64,000 nt of DNA, from the NCBI RefSeq assembly GCF_041435055.1, contig NZ_CP108002.1, forward strand, positions 2,108,001-2,172,000, written 5' to 3'. The notes beneath the pieces were generated by a model. The model had not been told where the DNA came from, searched no databases, and saw only the letters and a list, made by a program, of their open reading frames with translations. Both the position numbers and the translations under genes were made by a program. Origin of the DNA: Streptomyces sp. NBC_00341. GTDB taxonomy: Bacteria; Actinomycetota; Actinomycetes; Streptomycetales; Streptomycetaceae. Shown in pieces: positions 48,430-59,961 of this stretch. Every line of letters begins with the position of its first letter. Position 1 is the first letter of the stretch.

Positions 48430-49947
48430 ATGGCACGTATTGCGGTGATCGGCGCCGGGATGGGCGCGATGTCGGCGGCGGCCCGGCTGGCCGTGGCAGG
48501 CCACCGGGTGACGGTGTACGAGCGGTCCGAGACCTTCGGCGGCTCGCTCGGCCGCCATGCCCAGGGCGGCTTCGCTTTCGACACCGGGCCCTCCCTGCTG
48601 CATCTGCCCGCGGTCTACCGCGACCTGTTCGTGAAGACGGGCAAGGAGCCGCTGGAGCGGTGCGTCACGCTGTCCCAGGTCGATCCGGCGAGCCGTCATG
48701 TCTTCGCGGACGGCACCTCGGTGTCGCTGCCGAACGCCTCGCGGTCCGGAGTCGTCACGGCGCTGGACGCCGCGCTCGGGGACGGTGCGGGTGAGCGCTG
48801 GGGCGCGTTCCTGGACCGGGCCGGGGATGCCTGGGACCGGTCCAGGCGGCCCTTGCTGGAGGAGCCGCTGCGCCCCGACTGGCAGGTGCTGGCCCGCGAT
48901 CCTTATCCGGCCCCGGTGCGGCGGCGGCTGCTGCGCCCGGCGTTGCGGGCCGGCACGGTGGCGGAGGTCGGTTCCTGGGAGCTGGCGGACCCCCGGCTGG
49001 CCGCCCTGTTCGACGGGTACGCGCTGTCCTACGGCCTGGATCCGCAGCACGCCCCGGCGAGCGCGGCCCTGCTGCCGTACATGGAGGAGACGTTCGGCAG
49101 CTGGTACGTCTCCGGCGGCATGCGGGCGCTGGCGCAGGCGGTGTACGAGCGGTGCCTTGCCCGCAAAGTGGAGTTCGTCTTCGGCGCCGAGGTGGCCCGG
49201 GTGGTGGAGAAGGACGGCCGGGCGGCCGGTGTGGAGCTGGCCGACGGGACGGTCCGCGAAGCCGCCCATGTGGTGCTGGGTGCCCAGCCGCGCCCGGCGC
49301 TGATGCCCGGTCAGGAGATCTGGCGGGACGGCGATGTGACGGTTCAGCCCCGGCCGGGCGGCGCCGGGGCGACGGGCCGGTTCCTGGTGCTGCTGTCACT
49401 GCGCGGCGCCCGTCCCTCGGATGCCGCGCACCGGACGCTGGTTCATCCGGCGGACGGGGCGGCCGAGCGCGCGGCGGTGTTCGGCGGCCGGCTCGCCGCG
49501 CGCCCCACGGTGACGGTGCTGCGCCCCGACGACCCCTCGACCCGTCCCGACGCGGCCCACGAGGCGGTGACCCTGATGGCGACGGTCGCCCCGCACGGCG
49601 CGGTGGACTGGACGGACGCCGCGCTGCGCAAGCGGTACGCGGACACCCTGATCGACGCGGCGGAGGCGGCCGTGCCCGGTCTGCGCGAACGCGTGCTCCA
49701 CGCGGAGGTGCGGACGCCCGCGGAGACGGAGGCGGAGACCGGCGCGGCGGGCGGCGCGGTTCCGCCGCCCGCGCTGGCCGGGGCCGGGGGCGGGTATCTG
49801 CACGCGGGCAACAGCACCCGGGTGCCCGGCCTGCTGCTGGCGGGCGGCTGGTCTCATCCGGGCGGCGGGCCGGCGCACGCGGGGATGTCGGGGACGCTGG
49901 TCGCGGGGCTGATCGTCGAGGGGGACGGCTTCCGCGGATCGCAGTGA
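48430..49947 (+). CDS. FAD-dependent phytoene-desaturase-like oxidoreductase
   Basis: A 505-residue flavoprotein. The N-terminal dinucleotide-binding motif is AVIGAGMGAMSAAARLAVAGH, then YERSETFGGSLGRH. The C-terminal FAD loop is NSTRVPGLLLAGGWSHPGGGPAHAGMSG. The layout matches CrtI-type desaturases and amine oxidases. No carotenoid genes are nearby, so the substrate is uncertain. ATG 48430 starts 31 bp after the DUF4126 gene. Confidence 0.82.
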   Translation: MARIAVIGAGMGAMSAAARLAVAGHRVTVYERSETFGGSLGRHAQGGFAFDTGPSLLHLPAVYRDLFVKTGKEPLERCVTLSQVDPASRHVFADGTSVSLPNASRSGVVTALDAALGDGAGERWGAFLDRAGDAWDRSRRPLLEEPLRPDWQVLARDPYPAPVRRRLLRPALRAGTVAEVGSWELADPRLAALFDGYALSYGLDPQHAPASAALLPYMEETFGSWYVSGGMRALAQAVYERCLARKVEFVFGAEVARVVEKDGRAAGVELADGTVREAAHVVLGAQPRPALMPGQEIWRDGDVTVQPRPGGAGATGRFLVLLSLRGARPSDAAHRTLVHPADGAAERAAVFGGRLAARPTVTVLRPDDPSTRPDAAHEAVTLMATVAPHGAVDWTDAALRKRYADTLIDAAEAAVPGLRERVLHAEVRTPAETEAETGAAGGAVPPPALAGAGGGYLHAGNSTRVPGLLLAGGWSHPGGGPAHAGMSGTLVAGLIVEGDGFRGSQ

Positions 49948-49993
49948 GGCGGGCGAGCGGCGCCGGGCGCGTCCGGGTGACCGGCTCCCGGGC

Positions 49994-50968
49994 TCAGTAG
50001 CGGTACTGGTCGTTGTGGCCGGTGTCGTAGCCGTTCGGGTACGGGGCCGGCTGGGGGGCGGGCTGCTCCGGGGGCATCGGGGCGTAGTGCTCGCCCTCGC
50101 GCTGCTGCGGCACCCAGACCCCGCCGGGAGGCGTCTCGGGGGCGTACTGCTCGGACGGGGCGTACGGGTCGGTGTACTGCGGCCGGCCGCCGTTGCTGTC
50201 GTGGTTCCCGTAGCTGTCGTACGTGCCGTACTGCGGGGCGCCCGCGGTCGTGCCGGTGCCGATGTACGGGTCGGAGTACGCGGCGTACTGCTGCTCGGAG
50301 GTGCCGTAGTCGTACTGCCCGGCTCCCGCGTAGCCGTCCTGGCCCGCGTAGGTCTCCTGGCCGGGGTAGCCGCCCTGGCCGCCGTAGGGGTCCTGGCCGC
50401 CGTAGGCGTCCTGGCCCTGCGCCGGGTACGCGGAGTAGTCGGTGTAGGGGTCGTAGCCGGCGTACTGCGGCTGGCCCTGGGGCTGCTCGGGGCCCTGGTG
50501 CTGCTGTTCCTGCTGGGGCCGGGAGTCGGCGTAGACGCCGTACTGGCCGGTGTCGTCCGGCAGGGGCTCCGGCTCGTAGACCGCCGCCGGGTTCTGCGGG
50601 GCGTGGGACGGCTCCGGCGGCGTGGGGCCGGGCTCGTACTCCGTCTCCAGGTCCGACACCTGCAGCCGGGGTTCGCGGTCGGTGTTCCCACGGCGGCGGC
50701 GGCTCTCGCCGGGGCTGCCGCCTATGGCCCAGCCGGTCGAGAAACCGCGCCGGAACGAGAGCGTGACGTACGTCTGGCCCGTCGCGAAGGCGATCGCGCC
50801 GATCACGATGACGGGCACGGACGGCATCAGGACACCGATGACCACACCGACGAAGCCGGTGAAGGCGAGCAGACGCCAGCGGAGCCGCGCCTTGTACTGG
50901 AGCAGCACCTCTCCGAGCAGCCACAGCGCAACGATGCCGAACGCGATGTAGAGGACCGTCCAGCCCAT
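49994..50968 (-). CDS. Membrane protein with Tyr/Gly/Gln-rich disordered tail
   Basis: A 324-residue protein I do not recognise by function. Three hydrophobic segments (about 1-22, 33-50, 52-68) form a small membrane domain. A short Arg-rich stretch is followed by about 220 residues of low-complexity sequence with repeated GGQDPYGGQGGYPGQ-like and QYGTYDSYGN-like units, rich in Tyr, Gly, Gln, Pro and Asp. Similar tails are often called hypothetical in Streptomyces. It converges on the desaturase-like gene. Confidence 0.8.
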   Translation of the reverse strand: MGWTVLYIAFGIVALWLLGEVLLQYKARLRWRLLAFTGFVGVVIGVLMPSVPVIVIGAIAFATGQTYVTLSFRRGFSTGWAIGGSPGESRRRRGNTDREPRLQVSDLETEYEPGPTPPEPSHAPQNPAAVYEPEPLPDDTGQYGVYADSRPQQEQQHQGPEQPQGQPQYAGYDPYTDYSAYPAQGQDAYGGQDPYGGQGGYPGQETYAGQDGYAGAGQYDYGTSEQQYAAYSDPYIGTGTTAGAPQYGTYDSYGNHDSNGGRPQYTDPYAPSEQYAPETPPGGVWVPQQREGEHYAPMPPEQPAPQPAPYPNGYDTGHNDQYRY

Positions 50969-51018
50969 GCCCGCCCCCTTCTACGGCCACCGCCGGGGGT
51001 CTCGGCGGGTACGGCCGG

Positions 51019-51936
51019 TCACGACTGCTTGTGCAGTCCGAGATTCTCGTAGATTTCGAGCGTCGCCGTCGAGTTGTTCAGCGTGATGAAGTGCAGCCCG
51101 GGGACACCCTCGGAGAGCAGCTTCGCGCAGAACCGCGTTGCGAAGTCGATGCCAATGGAGCGTACAGCGGCGGGATCGTCCTTGACGGCGAGGATGCGTT
51201 CTTTCAGGGACGCCGGCAGCGTCGCGTTGCTGAGCTGGGCGAGTCTTTCCAGTTGGCGGACGCTCGTGAGGGGCATCACCTCAGGAATGACGGGGGTGTC
51301 GCAACCCGCAGCGACCACCCGGTCACGCATCCGCAGATAATCCTCGGGGTCGAAGAACATCTGCGTGATCGCATAGTCCGCACCGGCGCGGCACTTGTCC
51401 ACGAAATGCCGGATGTCGGTGTCCCAGTCCTCGGAGCGCGGGTGCATCGCGGGAAATGCCGCGACGCCGACGCAGAAGTCCCCGGACTCCTTGATCAGCC
51501 GGACGAGATCCGCCGCGTACCGCACGCCCTGCGGGTGCTCGACCCACGGGCCCATCGGATCGCCGGGCGGGTCACCGCGCACGGCGAGGATGTTCCGGAT
51601 CCCGGCGTCCGCGTACTGGCCGATCATGTTGCGCAGTTCGGCGATGGAGTGGTTGACCGCCGTGAGGTGCGCGACCGGGGTGAGGGTGGATTCGGCGGCG
51701 ATGTCCTGGGTCGCCTTCACCGTCCCAGCCCGGGTGGACCCACCGGCTCCGTACGTCACCGAGACGAAGCTCGGCCCCACCGCCTCGATCCGGCGCAGCG
51801 CGTTCCAGAGGTTCCGTTCACCCTTCTCGGTCTTGGGCGCCCAGAACTCGAACGAGTGCAGGGTCTTGCCGGTCGCGAGCATCTCGCGCACGGTGCGCGC
51901 GCGATCCGTCCTGGTGGAGGGTGTACCGAAGGCCAT
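51019..51936 (-). CDS. metF: Methylenetetrahydrofolate reductase
   Basis: A 305-residue TIM-barrel flavoenzyme reducing 5,10-methylene-THF to 5-methyl-THF for methionine synthesis. Motifs: [35 protein letters not shown] (FAD-associated), [12 protein letters not shown] and [17 protein letters not shown]. The length matches the bacterial single-domain enzyme. ATG start at 51936. It is probably monocistronic. Confidence 0.96.
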   Translation of the reverse strand: MAFGTPSTRTDRARTVREMLATGKTLHSFEFWAPKTEKGERNLWNALRRIEAVGPSFVSVTYGAGGSTRAGTVKATQDIAAESTLTPVAHLTAVNHSIAELRNMIGQYADAGIRNILAVRGDPPGDPMGPWVEHPQGVRYAADLVRLIKESGDFCVGVAAFPAMHPRSEDWDTDIRHFVDKCRAGADYAITQMFFDPEDYLRMRDRVVAAGCDTPVIPEVMPLTSVRQLERLAQLSNATLPASLKERILAVKDDPAAVRSIGIDFATRFCAKLLSEGVPGLHFITLNNSTATLEIYENLGLHKQS

Positions 51937-52073
51937 AACGGCAGGTTAACCAGGGCGCGACGGCCACCCAACCGAACTGGGGAGATTTACCCGAATTGAC
52001 CGGTTCTTGTCCACGCTTCGGACACCGATGTCCCAAACACGTCCCCCAGGAAGGCCCCGGCGGGCCCGCCGGA

Positions 52074-52727
52074 TCACACGTCGGCGCGCGCCCGGATCCT
52101 CTTGGCCAGCTCCGCGGCGGCGGCGGCCGGATCCGTCGCCTCGGTGAGGGCCCGTACGACGACGACGCGGCGCGCTCCGGCGTCGAGCACCTCGTCGAGG
52201 TTGCCGGCGTCGATCCCGCCGATGGCGAACCAGGGGCGGGCCGGGGCGAGCGAGGCGGCGTAGCGGACGAGGTCCAGACCGGGTGCGTGGCGGCCGGGCT
52301 TGGTCGGGGTGGGCCAGCAGGGGCCGGTGCAGAAGTAGTCCACGCCGGGCTCGGCGACGGCGGCGTCGACCTCGGCCTCCGCGTGCGTGGAGCGGCCGAT
52401 GACGACGTCCTGGCCGATGATCGCGCGGGCGGCGGGCACCGGCAGGTCGCCCTGGCCCAGGTGCAGCACGTCGGAGCCGATGGCGTGGGCCACGTCGGCC
52501 CGGTCGTTGACCGCGAGGAGCTTGCCGTGCCGCCTGCACGCGTCGGCGAGGACCGCGAGGTGTTCGAGCTCCTCGGCCGCCTCCATCCCCTTGTCGCGGA
52601 GCTGGACGATGTCCACTCCGCCGGAGAGCACCGCGTCGAGGAACTCGGGGAGGTCTCCCTGGCGCCCGCGGGCGTCCGTGCACAGGTAGAGCCGGGCGTC
52701 GGACAGCGGTGCGCGAGGCGTGGACAT
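52074..52727 (-). CDS. thiE: Thiamine-phosphate synthase
   Basis: A 217-residue TIM barrel that couples HMP-pyrophosphate with the thiazole phosphate to make thiamine monophosphate. [31 protein letters not shown] and [12 protein letters not shown] (pyrophosphate and thiazole sites) are conserved, with AIGGIDAGN at the end. It is divergent from, and not controlled by, the TPP riboswitch of thiO; no riboswitch is visible in its own short leader. Confidence 0.95.
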   Translation of the reverse strand: MSTPRAPLSDARLYLCTDARGRQGDLPEFLDAVLSGGVDIVQLRDKGMEAAEELEHLAVLADACRRHGKLLAVNDRADVAHAIGSDVLHLGQGDLPVPAARAIIGQDVVIGRSTHAEAEVDAAVAEPGVDYFCTGPCWPTPTKPGRHAPGLDLVRYAASLAPARPWFAIGGIDAGNLDEVLDAGARRVVVVRALTEATDPAAAAAELAKRIRARADV

Positions 52728-52775
52728 GGCTGGATTCCCCCGGGAGAGCGATGGCGTCGGTCAGGCGGTGCGGAG

Positions 52776-52806
52776 GGATGCGGACCGCGCGGCGCGGTCC
52801 GCATCC
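52776..52806 (-). terminator. Hairpin terminator of Rv2175c-like gene
   Basis: GGATGCGGACCGCG (52776-52789) and its perfect complement (52793-52806) form a 14-bp stem with a CGG loop in the gap between the DNA-binding protein gene and thiE. It should end transcription of the former before thiE. Confidence 0.8.
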
Positions 52807-52822
52807 CCGGTACGGCGGAAGG

Positions 52823-53188
52823 TCAGACGGCGAGCGCCTGGGCGCGGCGCTTCACCTCCGTGCCGCGATTCTCACTCAGCGCCTGCGCGGGCGTGCCCGG
52901 CAGGCTCGGGTCGGGGGTGAAGAGCCATTCCAGCATCTCCTCGTCGGAGTAGCCGTCATCCCTCAGGAGCGTCAGGGTCCCGGAAAGGCCCTTGACCACC
53001 TTGTCGCCGTCGATGAAGGCGGCAGGCACCTGGAGTGCGCGGTTCTCACCACGTCGTACGGCGATGAGCTGGCCATCCTTGACCAGCTGCCGTACACGCG
53101 TCACCTGAATATCGAACATTTCTGCGATATCGGGCAGGTGGAGCCAGGCAGGGACGAGAGCATCGATCTTTGCGTCAATCTCGGTCAC
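52823..53188 (-). CDS. Rv2175c-family DNA-binding protein
   Basis: A 121-residue protein. A winged helix-turn-helix lies at about residues 15-55 (LPDIAEMFDIQVTRVRQLVKDGQ), followed by the Rv2175c C-terminal domain (GYSDEEMLEWLFTPDPSLPGTPAQAL). In Mycobacterium tuberculosis Rv2175c is a DNA-binding substrate of the kinase PknL. A PASTA kinase is encoded 4 kb away here. GTG 53188 is chosen as it opens the conserved domain. The target genes are unknown. Confidence 0.85.
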   Translation of the reverse strand: MTEIDAKIDALVPAWLHLPDIAEMFDIQVTRVRQLVKDGQLIAVRRGENRALQVPAAFIDGDKVVKGLSGTLTLLRDDGYSDEEMLEWLFTPDPSLPGTPAQALSENRGTEVKRRAQALAV

Positions 53189-53272
53189 GGGACAAGCCTG
53201 CCATCCCGGACTGACAGCCGAAACCCGGACTCCGCCCTTCAGGGCCCCGCGCACCCCGTCGGCGGCGCGCGG

Positions 53273-54535
53273 CTACTGGCGTACGGCCGACTTCAGCGGC
53301 ACCGAGGCGTCACCGGCAAGGCCCTCGTCGAGCGGTTTGCCCGCCTCGATGAGCTTGCGTCCCTGGATCAGGTCGCGCGGCCGGCCGACGGAGAGCACCG
53401 CGGCCAGCACGCCGTCCCGCAGCCAGCACACCGACCAGGCGGGACCGGCCGGATCGCCGCGCCACAGCAGGGTGTCCGCGCCCTCGTGGTGGCCCGCGTA
53501 CTGCACGAACCTGCCGAACTGCTCGGACCAGAAGTAGGGCACGGGGTCGTAGGCGGGCGGCTCCGCACCGTCCGGCGACGCCCCGACGATGTGGGCGGCC
53601 GCGGTCCGCGGCCCCTGGAGGGCGTTGTCCCAGTGGTGGACCAGCAGCCGCGCCCCGTAGCGCGCGGAGGGGAACGAGGCGCAGTCGCCCACGGCGTACA
53701 CGTCGGGCAGCGAGGTGCGCAGCGCCGCGTCGGCGGTCACGGAGCCGTCGGGCCCGAGCGCGACGCCGGAGCCGGCCAGCCAGCCGGTGGCGGGCCGTGC
53801 GCCGATCCCGACGACGACGGCGTCGGCCGGCAGGCTGCGGCCGTCCGCCAGGAGCACCCGGCCCGGCTCGACCCCGGCCACCCGCGCCCCGGTCAGCAGC
53901 GTGGCGCCGCTCTCCGCGTACCAGGCGGCCATCGGGGCGGCGACCTCGGTGGGCAGGGCGCCCGCGAGGGGGTGTTCCGCGGCCTCGACGACGGTGACCT
54001 CGCAGCCCGCCGAGCGGGCCGCGGTGGCGAACTCGGCGCCGATCCAGCCCGCGCCGACGACCACGACGGTGTGCCGTGCGTCCAGGACGGGCCGCAGCCG
54101 CGCCGCGTCGTCCAGGGTGCGCAGCAGATGGACGCCCTGCACCCCCTCGGAGCCGGGCAGCACAACGGGTTCGGCTCCGGTGGCGATGACCAGGACGTCG
54201 TAGGGGACGGGCCCCTTCGAGGTGTCCAGTTCGTGGTCCGCGGCGCGCAGTCCCGTGACCTCGCGGCCCAGCCGCAACTCGATGCCGAGTGTCTCGAAGT
54301 CGATGTCGAAGGCGGATTCCTCGGCCTTGCCCAGCAGCACCGCCTTGGACAGCGGTGGACGGTCGTAGGGCTGATGGGGTTCGGCGCCGATGAGGGTGAG
54401 GGCGCCGGCGAAGCCCTGTTCCCGCAGGGCCACCGCCGTCTGCACACCCGCCATGCCCGCGCCGACGACGACCACCCGCCGCCCGGCCCGCTCCGACTGC
54501 CGCTCCGGCCGCTCTGCCCGCTGCTGCTCGTTCAC
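53273..54535 (-). CDS. Ferredoxin-reductase-like FAD/NAD-binding oxidoreductase
   Basis: A 420-residue pyridine-nucleotide-disulfide-type flavoprotein of the BphA4/ferredoxin-reductase group. FAD motif VVVVGAGMAGVQTAVALREQG, NAD motif VVVVGAGWIGAEFATAA, the C-terminal VYAVGDCASF, and a reductase C-terminal domain (PYFWSEQFGRFVQYAG) are seen. No CxxC redox disulfide is present. It should transfer electrons from NAD(P)H to a ferredoxin or an oxygenase partner that is not encoded nearby. GTG 54535. Confidence 0.88.
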   Translation of the reverse strand: MNEQQRAERPERQSERAGRRVVVVGAGMAGVQTAVALREQGFAGALTLIGAEPHQPYDRPPLSKAVLLGKAEESAFDIDFETLGIELRLGREVTGLRAADHELDTSKGPVPYDVLVIATGAEPVVLPGSEGVQGVHLLRTLDDAARLRPVLDARHTVVVVGAGWIGAEFATAARSAGCEVTVVEAAEHPLAGALPTEVAAPMAAWYAESGATLLTGARVAGVEPGRVLLADGRSLPADAVVVGIGARPATGWLAGSGVALGPDGSVTADAALRTSLPDVYAVGDCASFPSARYGARLLVHHWDNALQGPRTAAAHIVGASPDGAEPPAYDPVPYFWSEQFGRFVQYAGHHEGADTLLWRGDPAGPAWSVCWLRDGVLAAVLSVGRPRDLIQGRKLIEAGKPLDEGLAGDASVPLKSAVRQ

Positions 54536-54649
54536 CCGACCACCTTAATCAACTGACGGTCCGTCAGGAAAGGGGTTCCTCACCGTCCTCGTACCGCCGG
54601 CCTCCTGCTTTACCCGTCCGGAGGGGCTGGGTCTAGGGTGGCCCACGTA

Positions 54650-54748
54650 AAAGACTCGCGGGAGCCCGGACGTACCGGGCTGAGAGGGAGGCTGGGCGGC
54701 CTCCGACCGTACGAACCTGATCCGGGTCATGCCGGCGAAGGGAGGGGC
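54650..54748 (+). promoter_or_regulatory. TPP riboswitch of thiOSG
   Basis: The THI-box core is present: GGGCTGAGAGGGAGGC with CTGAGA at 54680-54685 (pyrimidine-binding arm) and ACCTGATCCGGGTCATGCCG with GCGAAGGGA (pyrophosphate arm). The GGGAGGGG at the 3' edge is also the ribosome-binding site of thiO 7-10 nt before its ATG, so ligand binding probably blocks translation. Confidence 0.95.
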
Positions 54749-54751
54749 TGG

Positions 54752-56963
<2,212 letters not shown>

Positions 56964-57086
56964 CCCTCGGCGGACCGGAGCGTTCCGGCGGTGAATCGCG
57001 TGTCCCTGTCACGGCTCGGCTGCAGTACGGCTCCGGGATCGCCCCGGGCAGTCGGTGGTGTCCGTGGCGGCTCGTAGACTCGCTGC

Positions 57087-59006
57087 GTGGATACGACCCT
57101 CCAGGACCCTCTCGTCGGGCAGCTGCTCGACGGCCGCTACCGCGTCGATGCCCGCATCGCCGTGGGCGGCATGGCCACGGTCTACCGGGCCATGGACACC
57201 CGCCTCGACCGGGTGCTCGCCCTCAAGGTGATGCACCCGGCGCTCGCGACCGACGCCTCGTTCGTCGAGCGCTTCATCCGCGAGGCCAAGTCGGTGGCGG
57301 GGCTCGCCCACCCCAACGTGGTCGGGGTCTTCGACCAGGGGGCCCAGGAGCAGTACGTCTACCTGGCCATGGAGTACGTCGCGGGCTGCACGCTGCGCGA
57401 TGTGCTGCGCGAACGCGGCGCGCTGCAGCCGCGGGCCGCACTGGACATCCTGGAGCCGGTGCTCGCCGCGCTCGGCGCCGCGCACCGGGCCGGGTTCGTA
57501 CACCGGGACATGAAGCCGGAGAACGTGCTCATAGGCGACGACGGCAGGGTCAAGGTCGCGGACTTCGGCCTGGTACGGGCCGTGGGCACGGTGACCAACA
57601 CCACCGGGTCGATCCTGGGCACCGTCTCCTATCTCGCCCCCGAGCAGATCGAGCACGGCACCGCGGACACCCGCGCCGATGTGTACGCGTGCGGCGTGGT
57701 GCTGTACGAAATGCTCACCGGCGCCAAGCCGCACACCGGGGAGTCCCCCGCCCAGGTCATCTACCAGCATCTGAACGAGGACGTCCCGGCCCCCTCCGCC
57801 CTCGCCCCCGGGCTCGCGCCCGAGCTCGACAGGCTGGTCGCGAGCGCCACCGCGCGTGACCCCGAGGTGCGGCCGTTCGACGCGGTGGCGCTGCTCGCCG
57901 AGTCCCGCGATGCCCGCGCCGGCCTCACCGAGGCCCAGCTGGACGCCGTACCGCCGCAGGCCCTGGCAGAGGTGCGCGACGCCGCGGAGGACCGCACGAG
58001 CGTGATCCCGCGGGTGCTGCCGCCCGGTCAGGGCACCGCCCACCACACCAGCCGGCTGGAGATGCCCCCGCCGCTGCCGCCGGAGCGGCCCGCCCGCCGG
58101 GCCGGATTCCTCGGCGGACCCCGGCGCGGCATCGTCGCCGCGGTCGTCGCGGTGCTGCTGGTCCTGGGCATCGGCGGCGGCGTCTGGTACATCAACTCCG
58201 GACAGTTCACCCACGTCCCCCGGGTGCTCGGCCAGAGCGAGAAGGCGGCCAAGGGGCGGCTGTCGGACGCCGGTCTGGAGCTGAAGGGCGTCGAGCGCGC
58301 CTACAGCGACACCGTCGAGCGCGGCAAGGTGATCGACAGCGACCCGAAGTCGGCCGCCCGGATCCGGGGCAACGGCTCGGTGAAGCTCGTCGTCTCGCGG
58401 GGGCCCGAGATCGTGAAGGTGCCCGATGTCGGGGGCGTCGCGCTGGCCGAGGCCAAGCGGCAGCTGACGAAGGCGGGCCTGGTGCCCGGCATGACCACCA
58501 AGGAGTTCAGCGAGGACGCGGCGGCCGGTGAGGTGGTGCGCACGGACCCCGAGGCGGGCGCCGAGCGCCACCCGGACACCGCGGTCGCGCTCGTGGTCTC
58601 CAAGGGCAGCCCGGTCGACGTCCCCGACGTCACCGGCCTCTCCGTCGAGGACGCCACCGACGCGCTGGACGAGGAGGGGCTGAAGGCCAAGGTGCTGCCG
58701 GACCGGGTGAACAGCCCCGAGGACGCGGGCGACGTCGCCGAGCAGTCACCGGCCGAGGGCCGGGAGGCCGCGGAGGGCGACACCGTAACGCTGACCGTCT
58801 CCAAGGGCCCGCGGATGATCGACGTGCCGGACGTCACTGGCAAGGACAAGGACGACGCCCGGAGCGAGCTGGAGGACGCGGGCTTCGAGGTCAAGGTCGA
58901 CACCCCGTTCCTCTCCTTTAGCGACACGATAGCGAGCCAGTCCGTCGAGGGCGGCGATCAGGCGCCGGAGGGCAGCACCATCACCATCAAGACCAAGGGG
59001 CTCTAG
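57087..59006 (+). CDS. PASTA-domain Ser/Thr protein kinase
   Basis: A 639-residue transmembrane kinase of the PknB type. The glycine loop is AVGGMATVYRAMD with Lys47, the catalytic HRDMKPEN has Asp141, DFG is in VKVADFGLVRA, and the activation loop carries Thr residues. One membrane helix is at about 348-369, and four extracellular PASTA repeats (about 375-639) probably sense muropeptides or lipid II. GTG 57087. The Rv2175c-like protein nearby is a possible substrate. Confidence 0.94.
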   Translation: MDTTLQDPLVGQLLDGRYRVDARIAVGGMATVYRAMDTRLDRVLALKVMHPALATDASFVERFIREAKSVAGLAHPNVVGVFDQGAQEQYVYLAMEYVAGCTLRDVLRERGALQPRAALDILEPVLAALGAAHRAGFVHRDMKPENVLIGDDGRVKVADFGLVRAVGTVTNTTGSILGTVSYLAPEQIEHGTADTRADVYACGVVLYEMLTGAKPHTGESPAQVIYQHLNEDVPAPSALAPGLAPELDRLVASATARDPEVRPFDAVALLAESRDARAGLTEAQLDAVPPQALAEVRDAAEDRTSVIPRVLPPGQGTAHHTSRLEMPPPLPPERPARRAGFLGGPRRGIVAAVVAVLLVLGIGGGVWYINSGQFTHVPRVLGQSEKAAKGRLSDAGLELKGVERAYSDTVERGKVIDSDPKSAARIRGNGSVKLVVSRGPEIVKVPDVGGVALAEAKRQLTKAGLVPGMTTKEFSEDAAAGEVVRTDPEAGAERHPDTAVALVVSKGSPVDVPDVTGLSVEDATDALDEEGLKAKVLPDRVNSPEDAGDVAEQSPAEGREAAEGDTVTLTVSKGPRMIDVPDVTGKDKDDARSELEDAGFEVKVDTPFLSFSDTIASQSVEGGDQAPEGSTITIKTKGL

Positions 59007-59012
59007 ATCCGT

Positions 59013-59870
59013 ATGCGCAACCCTGTCGGCGGTCACATCCCGGTGGCCGGCGGCCTCGCCAAGGTCGGACTGCCCTACGCCCGGGAGATGGGCGCGGAGG
59101 CCGTCCAGGTCTTCGTCGCCAATCCGCGCGGCTGGGCGACGCCCGCGGGGAATCCGGCGCAGGACGAGCGGTTCCGGGCCGAGTGCGCCGCCGCGTCCAT
59201 GCCCGCGTACGTGCACGCCCCCTACCTGATCAACTTCGGCTCGCACACCGCGGCGACCGTGGAGAAGTCCGTGGACTCGCTGCGCCACTCCCTGCGCCGT
59301 GCCCGCGAGATCGGCGCCCTGGGCGTCGTGGTGCACACCGGCTCTGCGACCAACGGCAGGCCGCGCGAGGAGGCGCTGGCCCAGGTACGCACACACCTGC
59401 GCCCGCTGCTGGACGAGCTGACGCACGACGACGACCCGTTCCTGCTGCTGGAGTCGACCGCGGGCCAGGGCTTCTCGCTCTGCTCGCGGACCTGGGACTT
59501 CGGCCCGTACTTCGAAGCGCTCGACGCCCATCCGAAGCTCGGCGTCTGCCTCGACACCTGCCACATCTTCGCGGCGGGACACGATCTGGCCGGCCCCGGC
59601 GGGATGAAGGAGACGCTGGACCTGCTGGTGGAGACGGTGGGCGCGGGCCGACTGAAGCTGATCCACGCCAATGACTCCAAGGACGTGGCCGGTGCCCACA
59701 AGGACCGGCACGAGAACATCGGCGCCGGTCACATCGGTGAGGAGCCGTTCCGGGAGCTGTTCTCCCATCCGGCGACCGAGGGCGTGCCGCTGATCATCGA
59801 GACCCCGGGCGGCAAGGAGGGCCACGCGGCGGACGTGGCCCGACTGAAGGGACTGCGCGACCCGGCCTGA
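59013..59870 (+). CDS. nfo: Deoxyribonuclease IV (AP endonuclease, Nfo type)
   Basis: A 285-residue zinc TIM-barrel endonuclease for abasic-site repair. Metal ligands are in YVHAPYLINFGS, VVHTGS, LLESTAGQG, CLDTCHIFAAGHD, IHANDSKD, GAGHIGEE and IIETPG. It starts 6 bp after the kinase stop and is probably read through from it. The family name (apurinic endonuclease 2) is used; exact substrate preference is not readable. Confidence 0.92.
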   Translation: MRNPVGGHIPVAGGLAKVGLPYAREMGAEAVQVFVANPRGWATPAGNPAQDERFRAECAAASMPAYVHAPYLINFGSHTAATVEKSVDSLRHSLRRAREIGALGVVVHTGSATNGRPREEALAQVRTHLRPLLDELTHDDDPFLLLESTAGQGFSLCSRTWDFGPYFEALDAHPKLGVCLDTCHIFAAGHDLAGPGGMKETLDLLVETVGAGRLKLIHANDSKDVAGAHKDRHENIGAGHIGEEPFRELFSHPATEGVPLIIETPGGKEGHAADVARLKGLRDPA

Positions 59871-59895
59871 CCCGATCCCGTCTCCACCCGACGGA

Positions 59896-59912
59896 ATACC
59901 CCCAGGGGGTAT
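59896..59912. promoter_or_regulatory. CsoR-like copper operator palindrome
   Basis: ATACCCCCAGGGGGTAT is a perfect 17-nt palindrome with central A. Streptomyces CsoR copper-sensing repressors bind G-tract palindromes of this form (ATACCCC...GGGGTAT). It lies 50 bp upstream of the gene remnant at 59962. Confidence 0.75.
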
Positions 59913-59914
59913 CT

Positions 59915-59937
59915 GGTTCCTGTAGTCGACAGGAACC
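59915..59937. repeat. Inverted repeat GGTTCCTGT/ACAGGAACC
   Basis: A 9-bp perfect inverted repeat with an AGTCG spacer, directly after the CsoR-like box and about 45 bp after the nfo stop. It may end nfo transcription or act as a second operator. Confidence 0.6.
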
Positions 59938-59961
59938 ACAATCCGGCATTGGGGGATCGAC

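Noticed and set aside
52728..52822. A TPP riboswitch upstream of thiE
   Set aside because: No CTGAGA or CCTGAT core; the strong structure is a simple terminator hairpin.
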